Positions 7,520 through 14,581 of a stretch of 21,459 bases of DNA are shown one piece after another. A program made the position numbers and the translations under genes. The notes beneath the pieces were generated by a model, which saw nothing but the letters and a program-made list of their open reading frames with translations, was not told the origin of the DNA and searched no databases. The stretch is from an uncultured Caryophanales bacterium (GTDB lineage: Bacteria; Bacillota_I; Bacilli_A; RF39; UBA660): positions 1 to 21,459 of the forward strand of contig CAMIXP010000005.1 of the NCBI GenBank assembly GCA_946402785.1. The letters run 5' to 3'. Position 1 is the stretch's first letter, and every line of letters begins with the position of its first letter.

Positions 7520-8734
7520 TTACAAATGTCTTTCCCAATACTCCGTTGTACCAGGACTAACAGTATTAAATGCAGCATCAATAGAATCACTCATAGTTTT
7601 AGCTTTTCTCCAAATTGGTTGGTTAGGACTAAAACAAGAAGAATAAGATGCTCTCATCATATATTCAAATGTAGATGCTCGATCTTCTTCAGCAGATGTT
7701 TGTGCATAGTCATTTACGAAATAAGCACCAGCTGCCCCTGTACGAGCAAAGGATTGATCTCTCCATAAGGATCCATAAGTAAACCCTCCTGGATTGTATC
7801 CTTCCCAAGAAGTATAATAAATTCCTTTTTTGAAAATATATCTTTCAATATAGTGATAAGACTCATGGAAGAAAGTATCTTCAAATGGATAAGAAACCGC
7901 AATCGAAATATTCGCAAAAGAATAATTGGAATCGGTAACTCCTGTTACACCATAAGCCGAATAACTATCAATTAAATAAACAGTTAAAGGAATTCCTCCA
8001 TTTTTAATCTCTCTCCAGAAACCATTTGGATACAAACTCATAGCTGTATTTAATTGGTTCAAACTGGCATTGACAACAGATGCATTAGAAATGGAATTCG
8101 TACTTAATCCACCAACATAGTATCCATTCGTTTCACTACCATACTTGATAGAAATTCCATATGTATTTTGAATAGAATTACGAAGATTATTATTAACCTC
8201 ATCTAGTGTAGGTGTTGGTGGTGTTGTTGGACTTGGAGATGGACTTGGTGAAGGACTAGAAGAAGGACTTGGAGATGGGCTTGGTGAAGTACCACCACCA
8301 GGATTGCCTCCCGTATTTCCACCACCAGGATTACCTCCAGGATTCGTTCCAGGTGTCCAACCACCATGGTTTCCTGTACCACCTGTTTTTCCACCAGTTG
8401 GAGTACTTCCTGTATTACCAGTATCTCCGGATTCACTTCCAGTTCCACCAGTAGAAGGATTATTTCCTCCACCTGTGTTAATACTAATATTATCAATTGG
8501 CTCTATACCAATTTCTTCAATGTCATCATTCCAATGAAAAATATCAATGGTAGTGATGGTTTCCCCTTTTTTACTAGTGTTATTAACACCTTTAACAGGG
8601 TCAATTAATTTTGTACTACCATTAACATCTAAGACAAAACCAAATGCCAAAAGAGCAATTGCAACAGCAATCAAAATTCTAGCATAAAAAGTTAAATCTA
8701 TCGTTCTTTTTATATGCGAAGTATCATTTGGCAT
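7520..8734 (-). CDS. Membrane-anchored putative zinc metallopeptidase with Gly- and Ser-Pro-rich linker
   Basis: A 404-residue type II membrane protein. It has a basic N-terminus, one membrane helix (about 16-36), then a short segment and a long low-complexity spacer (about 87-173). The spacer is Gly/Asn/Thr-rich first, then alternating Ser-Pro. The C-terminal domain (about 175-404) has HESYH at 290-294, which fits the HExxH zinc signature. A DYAQTSAEEDRAS segment follows at about 342-354; its acidic residues (Glu349/Glu350/Asp351) could give the third zinc ligand, as in several gluzincin-like families. No named family could be assigned. The ATG follows AAAGGAG. The spacer looks like a wall-spanning stalk, which would place the peptidase at the cell surface. 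The substrate is unknown, and peptidase activity is inferred only from the motif. Confidence 0.85.
   Translation of the reverse strand: MPNDTSHIKRTIDLTFYARILIAVAIALLAFGFVLDVNGSTKLIDPVKGVNNTSKKGETITTIDIFHWNDDIEEIGIEPIDNISINTGGGNNPSTGGTGSESGDTGNTGSTPTGGKTGGTGNHGGWTPGTNPGGNPGGGNTGGNPGGGTSPSPSPSPSSSPSPSPSPSPTTPPTPTLDEVNNNLRNSIQNTYGISIKYGSETNGYYVGGLSTNSISNASVVNASLNQLNTAMSLYPNGFWREIKNGGIPLTVYLIDSYSAYGVTGVTDSNYSFANISIAVSYPFEDTFFHESYHYIERYIFKKGIYYTSWEGYNPGGFTYGSLWRDQSFARTGAAGAYFVNDYAQTSAEEDRASTFEYMMRASYSSCFSPNQPIWRKAKTMSDSIDAAFNTVSPGTTEYWERHL
8229..8288. repeat. Direct repeats coding the Ser-Pro linker
   Basis: Two 24-base copies (8229-8252 and 8265-8288) differ at a single position and are offset by 36 bases, exactly 12 codons. 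They encode part of the Ser-Pro stalk of the metallopeptidase-like protein. Being in-frame and nearly identical, they are likely sites of expansion or contraction by slippage or recombination. Confidence 0.8.
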
Positions 8735-8755
8735 ATGCTTTCTCCTTTCTAAGGA

Positions 8756-9280
8756 TTAATCGACAATCATCACAACCCCAATAATTGATAAAATTAAAAC
8801 AATAATCATAAATAAGAATCCAAGGATATTAGAACCACCAGCATTATTAGACATACTGAGTTCCACCATCGGATTCCCCTTTTCTTTTAATAATTCTTTT
8901 GCTTTTTCTTCCGTAAGACCATCAATCGTAATTAAATCATTAAACTCCGTAATCATACGAAAAGCAAATACTTCTTTATCATTGACATTCACAATATCTT
9001 CTTTTACAATTTCACAATGTTCTCTTAATTCTTGAATTAACAAATGAAGAAAAGAAGAAAAATAAGAAGTCGTAGAATTCATAACAATGTCTTCATATTT
9101 TTGATTGGCACCATCATGATTTAAAATAGACATCCGAATAATACACTCTTCTTTTTCTATTTTTAGTGAAAACATAATATATTTTTGATAATTAGATAAA
9201 CGGAAAATATCAATAATTTGATGAATAAAATCTTGATAATTATTTTCCGTTATTTCTTCTTTAAAAATGATTGAGTTCAT
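8756..9280 (-). CDS. Hypothetical C-tail-anchored membrane protein
   Basis: A 174-residue protein with a soluble N-terminal region of about 145 residues and one strongly hydrophobic segment at the extreme C-terminus (about 152-173). It has no signal peptide. This layout predicts a cytoplasmic domain held at the membrane by its tail. The family is not recognised. The ATG overlaps the stop of the upstream gene as TAATG, and there is little sign of an independent ribosome site. Translation probably depends on re-initiation after the upstream protein, suggesting the two are made in linked amounts. The spacing to the next gene downstream is 21 bases. Confidence 0.85.
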   Translation of the reverse strand: MNSIIFKEEITENNYQDFIHQIIDIFRLSNYQKYIMFSLKIEKEECIIRMSILNHDGANQKYEDIVMNSTTSYFSSFLHLLIQELREHCEIVKEDIVNVNDKEVFAFRMITEFNDLITIDGLTEEKAKELLKEKGNPMVELSMSNNAGGSNILGFLFMIIVLILSIIGVVMIVD

Positions 9281-10698
9281 TAAGCAGCTATTCCCACACT
9301 TTCTGTCATGCCCTTTGTATAAGTATTGATTTCGTCAATTTTATCTTGTGCTTCTGCAACCTTACCTTGAGAATACAAGGCATTTGCTTCTTCCATCATA
9401 GCTTCTAACTGCTTTTCGCCAGAGTAAGAACTTTGAAGAATTCCTTTCGCATTTAATAAAGCTGTTTGAACAGATAAAGATCCTCTTAATCTACTAGATT
9501 GATCTTTAGAAATCATAATACCACGTGGTGCATCAGCATTTCTCTTTCGGAACATAAAAGAATCCGGAATACTATCCGTAGTTGCAGTCTCTTCTGCAAC
9601 AGGAGCAGTTTCTGTTTCTTCTACAACTGGTGCATCTTCTGCAACAGGAGTCGTCTCGGCAGGAGATGTTTCTGTCATAGGTGTAAGAACGGGTTCTTCT
9701 GCAGGAGCAGTAGCTTGTGCTTTCTCTGCTTTTTCCTCAGTAGCTTCCTCTGTAGGTTCTTCTGGAATTGTTGATATTTCATCATTATATTTAATAATTA
9801 AACTTTCATGTTGTTTTTTTGATTCTTCTCCTTCAGCCTGTTCTCCCTCTGCAGGAGTAGTTTCTTCTGATGGTTCTTCTGGAATTGTTGAAATATCATC
9901 ATTGTATTTGATAATTAAACTCTCATGTTTTTCTCCATCGTTAGTTTCCGCAGCTGGTGTCTCTACAGGAATCACAGGATTTGTAATAACAGGATCTTCT
10001 GTAATGATAATAGCTGGATCTTCGGAAGCCTCATCTTCCCCAGAATGAGCAGCAATTATGTCATCTGTCATTGTAGAAATACCAGATTTTTCTGCTTCTG
10101 CTGCCTCCGGTGCTAAAGCATCACCTTCATCCATAGCCATGGCATCAGCAATATCATCCATACTAGTTGGAGAACTTACTTCGATAACTGGTTCATCAGT
10201 CGTATCAGAAGCTTCCCCTTCTTGGATTGTTTCCACAACAACAGGCTCTTCTACAGCTGGTTCATCCTCTTTTTCTTTTACAGGTTCTTCTGTAGCATTT
10301 CCTTGCAATGCATTTTCAACAGACTCTTGTAAAGCAGGAGCTTCTTGTACTTGTTGTTCAGGTTTTGCTTGTTGAACTGGTTGTGCTTGTTGAGCTGCTA
10401 GAACTTGTTGTACTGTTTTTTGATCAATCAAACGTAACTGTTTAGAACAAGCATCTACTTCTTGAATTGCTCTAGTCAATTGATCACTAATTCCTAAAAC
10501 AGCTCTAAGTCTCTCATCCTGTTGAACAAATAAAGACTGCATAGCAGGCGCATTCACAACAGATGTATCAGAGAAAGCTCTTTCTCTTAAAACAGCTATA
10601 TTTTTTTCTTCTTGAGATACAATATCAAATAAAATAGATTTGATATCTCTTAAAGCAACTTCATAAGCTTTATTTTCAAACACATATTCTGTATACAT
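9280..10698 (-). CDS. Acidic repeat-containing protein with disordered centre, unknown function
   Basis: A 472-residue protein with three parts. The helical N-terminal region (about 1-115) looks coiled-coil-like. A long Glu/Ala/Pro/Thr-rich acidic centre (about 115-375) is probably disordered. The helical C-terminal region (about 380-465) resembles a short helix-turn-helix repeat array. Within the centre a 23-residue block containing HESLIIKYND is present twice (257-279 and 296-318). No signal peptide or membrane segment is visible. The ATG at 10696-10698 is preceded by GGAGGCG (10704-10710); the longer frame to 10725 overlaps the upstream gene and is rejected. The gene is coupled by TAATG to the tail-anchored protein. 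A cytoplasmic scaffold is a reasonable but unproven guess. Confidence 0.87.
   Translation of the reverse strand: MYTEYVFENKAYEVALRDIKSILFDIVSQEEKNIAVLRERAFSDTSVVNAPAMQSLFVQQDERLRAVLGISDQLTRAIQEVDACSKQLRLIDQKTVQQVLAAQQAQPVQQAKPEQQVQEAPALQESVENALQGNATEEPVKEKEDEPAVEEPVVVETIQEGEASDTTDEPVIEVSSPTSMDDIADAMAMDEGDALAPEAAEAEKSGISTMTDDIIAAHSGEDEASEDPAIIITEDPVITNPVIPVETPAAETNDGEKHESLIIKYNDDISTIPEEPSEETTPAEGEQAEGEESKKQHESLIIKYNDEISTIPEEPTEEATEEKAEKAQATAPAEEPVLTPMTETSPAETTPVAEDAPVVEETETAPVAEETATTDSIPDSFMFRKRNADAPRGIMISKDQSSRLRGSLSVQTALLNAKGILQSSYSGEKQLEAMMEEANALYSQGKVAEAQDKIDEINTYTKGMTESVGIAA
9745..9930. repeat. Duplicated 69-base coding motif (HESLIIKYND block)
   Basis: Copies at 9745-9813 and 9862-9930 encode near-identical 23-residue blocks offset by 39 residues. 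Between copies I count six synonymous codon changes and three conservative amino-acid changes (Lys/Gln, Asp/Glu, Ser/Thr). The DNA has drifted while the peptide has been held, which points to selection on the motif. Confidence 0.85.
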
Positions 10699-10711
10699 GA
10701 AATCGCCTCCA

Positions 10712-10972
10712 TTAAGCATTCGCAATTTTCTTTAACAATGTCTGAACTTCTGCCCATTCAGAATCATCGGTTATTTCTTCTACATAAAGGGTATCTCCAT
10801 TACGAGCAATACGAGAAACATAAATAATTTCGTCTCCTTCATCAGGACCCGCTTCTCCAAAAGTATATACAACGTAATGTTTTTGTTGATCTTCACTCAT
10901 TAAAAATGTAACAAGTTTAGCCTCAACACTAGATCCATCACCAGTCTCAATAATTACCTTTTTTTCTTCCAT
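10712..10972 (-). CDS. DUF1292-like small protein
   Basis: An 86-residue acidic cytoplasmic protein. The pattern of beta-strands with YVVYTFGEAG, a central EIIYVSRIARNGDTLYVEEI segment and a terminal D-(D/S)-E-W helix resembles the widespread Firmicutes DUF1292 (YrzB-like) family, whose function is not established. The ATG at 10970-10972 follows AGAGGGA (10979-10985) and a strong extended -10 promoter. A longer frame to 11050 would start upstream of the promoter. It is the first gene of the seven-gene operon, followed 13 bases later by the acidic repeat protein. Family assignment is moderate, from the fold pattern and size only. Confidence 0.7.
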   Translation of the reverse strand: MEEKKVIIETGDGSSVEAKLVTFLMSEDQQKHYVVYTFGEAGPDEGDEIIYVSRIARNGDTLYVEEITDDSEWAEVQTLLKKIANA

Positions 10973-10997
10973 AAAAAATCCCTCTATCCTAAAATAC

Positions 10998-11027
10998 ATT
11001 ATATCATTTCTTTCCCAAATAAGTAAA
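10998..11027 (-). promoter_or_regulatory. Promoter of the seven-gene operon
   Basis: An extended -10 box, TG-N-TATAAT (TATAAT at 10998-11003), sits upstream of the DUF1292-like gene. The -35 is weak (TTTACT at 11022-11027 with an 18-base spacer). The extended TG probably compensates. No other strong promoter was noticed between here and 5143. Confidence 0.7.
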
Positions 11028-11050
11028 CTATTTAACGGGGAATTAGACAC

Positions 11051-11077
11051 AAAAAAAATAGTTAAAAAACTATTTTT
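11051..11077 (-). terminator. Intrinsic terminator of the thiol-redox operon
   Basis: A 10-bp inverted repeat (11068-11077 pairing with 11054-11063) with a four-base loop and a U-rich tail. The upstream arm contains two bases of the TAA stop (11076-11078) of the CcdA-fusion gene. Confidence 0.8.
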
Positions 11078-12287
11078 ATGTAAACTGAAACATCAACCAT
11101 TCTGGCTTAAATATCAATAAGATTCCAATGATCAACATAATGACTCCACCAAGTAGATGAGAGAACTTATTATACTTCGTTGAAATACCTGTTACTTTCA
11201 TCGTAAACATCGCAATAAAGAAGACAACTAAATCATCTACTAAGAAGAAGAAAATATAAACAAGCGTATATAAGAATCTCATGATTCCACCCACTTTGTT
11301 TAATACAAGTAATTCCGTAAATACAAGTGGTAATCCAGCAGAACAAGCAAGTTCCACTAGATTAACAGAAATGGCAAGTCCCATAACACCTAATAAGGCA
11401 AGTAAAAAACTTTTTTCACTCGTAAATTTTCGAATCTTTTGAAATACTTTCTTTCTCTTCTTCTCGTCGACAACGTCACATCCACTATCTTTACTCGTAA
11501 AGAAACTTTTTAAATTAATAATGCCTCCAATAAGCGCAACAATCGCAATGATATTACGTACCCATACAATCGTTGTAATCTTAACCGCAAGAGAAATCCA
11601 AGAAAGCATAATAAACATATAAACAAGCGCAGAAGTTGTTAAGAAAGTAAGACCTAAAATCCACATTCTTTTTCTGTCTTTCATTCCAATTAAAACACTA
11701 ATTAAAAATAATAAAATCCACATAGCACATGGATTAAATCCATCAATTAATCCAATAAAAGCAGCCGCACTTGTTAAAGAAAATTTCTTTAAATTAAACT
11801 TCCCAAAAATTCCTGTATCAACCGTTAATTCATCATCACTTTTTGCTTCTTCTTTTTGAAACTCATCTTCTTCTATCGTTTTAGAATCAAACGTACCCTC
11901 TTGAATTTGAGATACAACATCCACATATTCATGTTCAGAATAGTATTCAATGGCTCTTGTAATCTTACTTCCTGTCATAGAACCAAATCCAGAGATAACT
12001 GTTTTCCCAATGACATTGGTTGGTACACCTGGTCTTTTAATCGAAAAAGCATTCTCTACTTTTCTTAATAATTCTGCATTTTCATCATCATACCAAACTT
12101 CATAAGAAACAATTTCAAGTTGTGGATAATCCTCTTGAATGGTTTCTAAAAACTTCTCCTCTTCTGCACAATGAGGACATCCATCTCCATGGAAAAAGTA
12201 TAAGGTAACTTTTTCATTTTCTAAAGCAGAACAGCAAAGAGGAAAAAAGAAGAAACAAATCAAAAGAAAACTAATGATCTTCTTCAT
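11076..12287 (-). CDS. Secreted thioredoxin domain fused to CcdA/DsbD-type membrane electron carrier
   Basis: A 403-residue protein predicted to move reducing equivalents across the membrane. It has a signal peptide or first anchor (1-21) and an extracytoplasmic thioredoxin-fold domain with active site CPHC (Cys37/Cys40) and cis-Pro in GVPT. An acidic linker (about 135-155) leads to six membrane segments (about 170-201, 208-230, 237-259, 293-324, 334-363, 375-393). Cys187 (GFNPCAMW) in the first and Cys315 (ELACSAG) in the fourth membrane segment match the paired cysteines of CcdA/DsbD. DsbD has its alpha domain first and its thioredoxin-like gamma domain last; here a thioredoxin domain precedes the channel. 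The start overlaps the upstream thioredoxin gene by 17 bases, so the pair is coupled. The likely electron source is that cytoplasmic thioredoxin; the extracytoplasmic clients are unknown. Confidence 0.9.
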   Translation of the reverse strand: MKKIISFLLICFFFFPLCCSALENEKVTLYFFHGDGCPHCAEEEKFLETIQEDYPQLEIVSYEVWYDDENAELLRKVENAFSIKRPGVPTNVIGKTVISGFGSMTGSKITRAIEYYSEHEYVDVVSQIQEGTFDSKTIEEDEFQKEEAKSDDELTVDTGIFGKFNLKKFSLTSAAAFIGLIDGFNPCAMWILLFLISVLIGMKDRKRMWILGLTFLTTSALVYMFIMLSWISLAVKITTIVWVRNIIAIVALIGGIINLKSFFTSKDSGCDVVDEKKRKKVFQKIRKFTSEKSFLLALLGVMGLAISVNLVELACSAGLPLVFTELLVLNKVGGIMRFLYTLVYIFFFLVDDLVVFFIAMFTMKVTGISTKYNKFSHLLGGVIMLIIGILLIFKPEWLMFQFT

Positions 12288-12549
12288 GAATCACACCAAC
12301 TTCCTTTAATTTAGAAACAAACTCATCATACGAATATTCTCCTGCGAATCGAGTAACTTCTTGATCTTGATCCATCACGATAAAAACAGGTAAAACATCT
12401 CCTGGTTGATAAGACTTTGCTTCTTCTTCATCCATATCAATATCATATTCTTGAAAATCAATTGTATAATTTTTAAGAGTTTTGGAAATAACAGAGTTCA
12501 TAATCAAACATCCACTACACCAAATAGCTCCTATTTTTACGACTTTCAT
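12271..12549 (-). CDS. Small thioredoxin-family protein
   Basis: A 92-residue cytoplasmic thioredoxin-fold protein with active site WCSGC (Cys11/Cys14) and the cis-proline in VLPVF (Pro54). It is shorter than classical thioredoxin (about 105 residues), and the CSGC dipeptide differs from the usual CGPC. The ATG follows directly after the TAG of the cysteine desulfurase gene, and its GAGGTGAT site lies inside that gene. Its 3' end overlaps the CcdA-fusion gene by 17 bases. The arrangement strongly suggests it passes electrons either to the membrane carrier or to the desulfurase. Which of these is correct cannot be read from the sequence. Confidence 0.9.
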   Translation of the reverse strand: MKVVKIGAIWCSGCLIMNSVISKTLKNYTIDFQEYDIDMDEEEAKSYQPGDVLPVFIVMDQDQEVTRFAGEYSYDEFVSKLKEVGVIHEEDH

Positions 12550-13674
12550 CTAATCACCTCGTATATTTAATTTCGTAAGTAAAAGACTAAAAGCATCTAC
12601 AAATGTATCAATTTCATCTTTTGTAGTTTTATAAGACAAACTAATACGAATACTGTGTCCTGCACGATCTTTATCATGAGTTACCGCATACACAGCTCTA
12701 GAATAATCTCCTGTAGAGCAAGCTGTTTGCGTAGATACATAAATATCATACTCTTCTAATCCGTGTTGCATCGTCTCTGGTTTAATAGATTCAAAACTAA
12801 CATTCACAATATGAGGTAAACAAAAAGAATTACTATTAATTTGAACCGGTAATTTTTCTAATTTTTCTAACAAATAATCATGAATTTCTTTTACATGGCG
12901 ACTTTTCTCATCAAAGTTTTCATATACAAGTCTTAATGCTTTCGCAAAAGATGCAATCAAAGGAGTTGCTGGAGTACCACTACGGAAAACAGTTGTGGAT
13001 TTTCCTCCATGAATAAGTGGTTCAATGACTAATCCTTCTTTCTTAATTAAACATCCAATTCCTTTCATACCATAAAATTTTTGACAAGAAATAGAAGCCA
13101 TATCAACACAAGAAAAATCCACTTTTTCTTTTCCAATACTTTGAGTAACATCACTGTGGAAAAGAACTTTCGGATGTTTACGAATCACTTCACTAATCTT
13201 CTTCAAATCTTGATGAACCCCTACCTCACTATTGACAGACGCAATAGATACAAGAATCGTATCCTCTCGAATTAAATGTTCCAAATCCTCTAAATCAACA
13301 AGACCATTTTCATCTAATTTGACAAAATCTACTTCATACCCATTCTTTTGTAGATATTGAACAGGCGCAATAATAGAAGAATGTTCTAACTCCGTTGTAA
13401 TAATATGTTTTCCTCTATTTTGATATTTCAAACAAACACCTTTAATAGCTAAATTATTTGCTTCACTAGAACCACTGGTATAAATAATTTCAGAAGGTTT
13501 AACTCCTAATATTTTAGCAATTTGTTCAGAAGATGCATCAATTAATTTTTTCGCATCCACTCCTAAACGATGTAATGAATTCGGATTTCCAATAAATTTA
13601 CGACACACTTCTCCATAAGTTTCAATGACTTCTTCATCAACAGGTGTCGTTGCGCTATAATCTAAATAAACCAT
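12550..13674 (-). CDS. Cysteine desulfurase family protein (NifS/IscS-like)
   Basis: PLP-dependent enzyme that removes sulfur from cysteine for Fe-S clusters or thio-modification of tRNA. The 374-residue protein contains the N-terminal YLDYSATTP motif, TSGSSEANN, the PLP-stacking His98 (ELEHSS), the Asp of HSDVTQS, the PLP lysine Lys199 and the persulfide Cys319 in TQTACST. The residue before the lysine is Gln198 (SCQKFYG) where the family usually has His, which is unusual. The ATG at 13672-13674 has GGAGGG upstream. A hydrophobic 25-residue extension in the longer frame is a translation of the promoter region and is rejected. It is the first gene of an operon with thioredoxin and the CcdA fusion. 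No IscU/SufU scaffold or thiI is adjacent, so the sulfur acceptor is unknown. Confidence 0.92.
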   Translation of the reverse strand: MVYLDYSATTPVDEEVIETYGEVCRKFIGNPNSLHRLGVDAKKLIDASSEQIAKILGVKPSEIIYTSGSSEANNLAIKGVCLKYQNRGKHIITTELEHSSIIAPVQYLQKNGYEVDFVKLDENGLVDLEDLEHLIREDTILVSIASVNSEVGVHQDLKKISEVIRKHPKVLFHSDVTQSIGKEKVDFSCVDMASISCQKFYGMKGIGCLIKKEGLVIEPLIHGGKSTTVFRSGTPATPLIASFAKALRLVYENFDEKSRHVKEIHDYLLEKLEKLPVQINSNSFCLPHIVNVSFESIKPETMQHGLEEYDIYVSTQTACSTGDYSRAVYAVTHDKDRAGHSIRISLSYKTTKDEIDTFVDAFSLLLTKLNIRGD

Positions 13675-13696
13675 AGTATCCCTCCAAACAAAAAAT

Positions 13697-13725
13697 ATTA
13701 TAACGAGAAAAAATAGAAAAACCAA
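13697..13725 (-). promoter_or_regulatory. Promoter of the desulfurase-thioredoxin-CcdA operon
   Basis: A perfect TATAAT (13697-13702) has TTGGTT (13720-13725) 17 bases upstream on the minus strand. It begins right behind the terminator of the phosphatase gene. Confidence 0.65.
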
Positions 13726-13726
13726 T

Positions 13727-13754
13727 AAAAAAGAAGTTGAATTACTCAACTTCT
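13727..13754 (-). terminator. Intrinsic terminator of the IMPase-family gene, stop codon in the loop
   Basis: A 9-bp inverted repeat (13746-13754 pairing with 13732-13740) with a five-base loop, followed by TTTTT. The upstream arm encodes the last residues of the phosphatase and its stop codon (13742-13744) lies in the loop. Confidence 0.82.
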
Positions 13755-14539
13755 GGTTTAGTTTTCATATAGGTTTTTACTTTTTGTAAGATTTCATCAT
13801 GAGAAACACCATTGGTAATAATAGACCCATTTAAATCTTGATCAAAACGTTGCGGATTTCCTTCAAAATCTGTTACTTTTCCACCTGCTTCTTCTACAAT
13901 TAAAGAAGAAGCTGCCATATCGCAATTCGCATGTTCTGTTCCTGGAAACAAATCACAACTAAAGTGTCCAGAAGCAATCGCCATACAACTTCTCGCAACA
14001 CTTCCTATACAAGAAATACGTGCAGATTTCAATAATTCTCCCACAACAGATAACGTATCAAACTTCGCATGATTCCACATTTCAAAATTAACACGATATC
14101 CTAAATCTCCTAAATGTTTTTCGTTCACATGAATTGGTTTTCCATTACAGAAAGCTCCTTCTCCACGAATCGCTGTATAACACTTATTTAAAAAAGGATC
14201 CATAACAACTCCCACTTGTGGAATTCCATCTTCCACATAAGCAAGAGAAAAAACACTAACAGGAATACCATCTGTATAAACTCCTGTTCCATCAATTGGA
14301 TCACATACCCAAATTTGTTTTTTAGGATTTAAATCCGATTCTTCTTCCCCCACTACAGAATGATTAGGGTAAGTTTCATGAACTTTTTCAATTAAATAAT
14401 GATTAATTTTTTTATCAGTTTCCGTAACAATCGTACGATCTGGTTTAAAACCAAATTGAAAAGAAGAGTCAAAATGTTCTAACATTTCTTTTTTCGCAAA
14501 CTCCGCAATCTCCAAAGCAAAATCCAAATATTCTTTCAT
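13742..14539 (-). CDS. Inositol monophosphatase family protein
   Basis: A Mg2+-dependent sugar-phosphate phosphatase of the IMPase/FBPase/CysQ superfamily. The 265-residue protein has GEEES (64-68), the metal-binding DPIDGT (80-85), a CIGSVARSCMAIASG segment (about 177-191) and the C-terminal CDMAASSLIVEEAGG segment with Asp207. All the usual metal ligands can be found. The substrate could be inositol phosphate, another sugar phosphate, or the 3'-phosphate of PAP (CysQ-type); the sequence does not decide. The ATG is preceded by AGGAGG (14545-14550), which directly follows the U-run of a hairpin ending the upstream gene. Expression may therefore rely on read-through from the upstream pair. Confidence 0.9.
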   Translation of the reverse strand: MKEYLDFALEIAEFAKKEMLEHFDSSFQFGFKPDRTIVTETDKKINHYLIEKVHETYPNHSVVGEEESDLNPKKQIWVCDPIDGTGVYTDGIPVSVFSLAYVEDGIPQVGVVMDPFLNKCYTAIRGEGAFCNGKPIHVNEKHLGDLGYRVNFEMWNHAKFDTLSVVGELLKSARISCIGSVARSCMAIASGHFSCDLFPGTEHANCDMAASSLIVEEAGGKVTDFEGNPQRFDQDLNGSIITNGVSHDEILQKVKTYMKTKPEVE

Positions 14540-14550
14540 AAAAACCTCCT

Positions 14551-14581
14551 AAAAAACACTAATATTATTTATTAGTGTTTT
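14551..14581 (-). terminator. Terminator or attenuator between the small unknown gene and the phosphatase gene
   Basis: A 12-bp inverted repeat (14570-14581 pairing with 14553-14564) with a five-base loop holding the stop codon of the upstream gene, then six U residues (14551-14556). The U-run abuts the AGGAGG of the phosphatase gene, leaving no room for a promoter. The hairpin should therefore either act as an attenuator or help insulate the ribosome site. Confidence 0.75.

Noticed and set aside
8222..8460. Short regular repeats as a possible CRISPR array
   Set aside because: The repeats are in-frame, contiguous and encode Ser-Pro and Gly-rich linker; there are no unique spacers and no cas genes.
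9499..10375. Plus-strand reading frames opposite the acidic repeat protein
   Set aside because: They are Cys- or Ser-rich mirror frames produced by the biased codons of the real gene, without ribosome sites or family features.
13675..13749. Hydrophobic N-terminal extension suggesting a membrane-anchored desulfurase
   Set aside because: It is a translation of the promoter and terminator region of the gene. The internal ATG at 13674 has a strong ribosome site and matches the usual start of the family.
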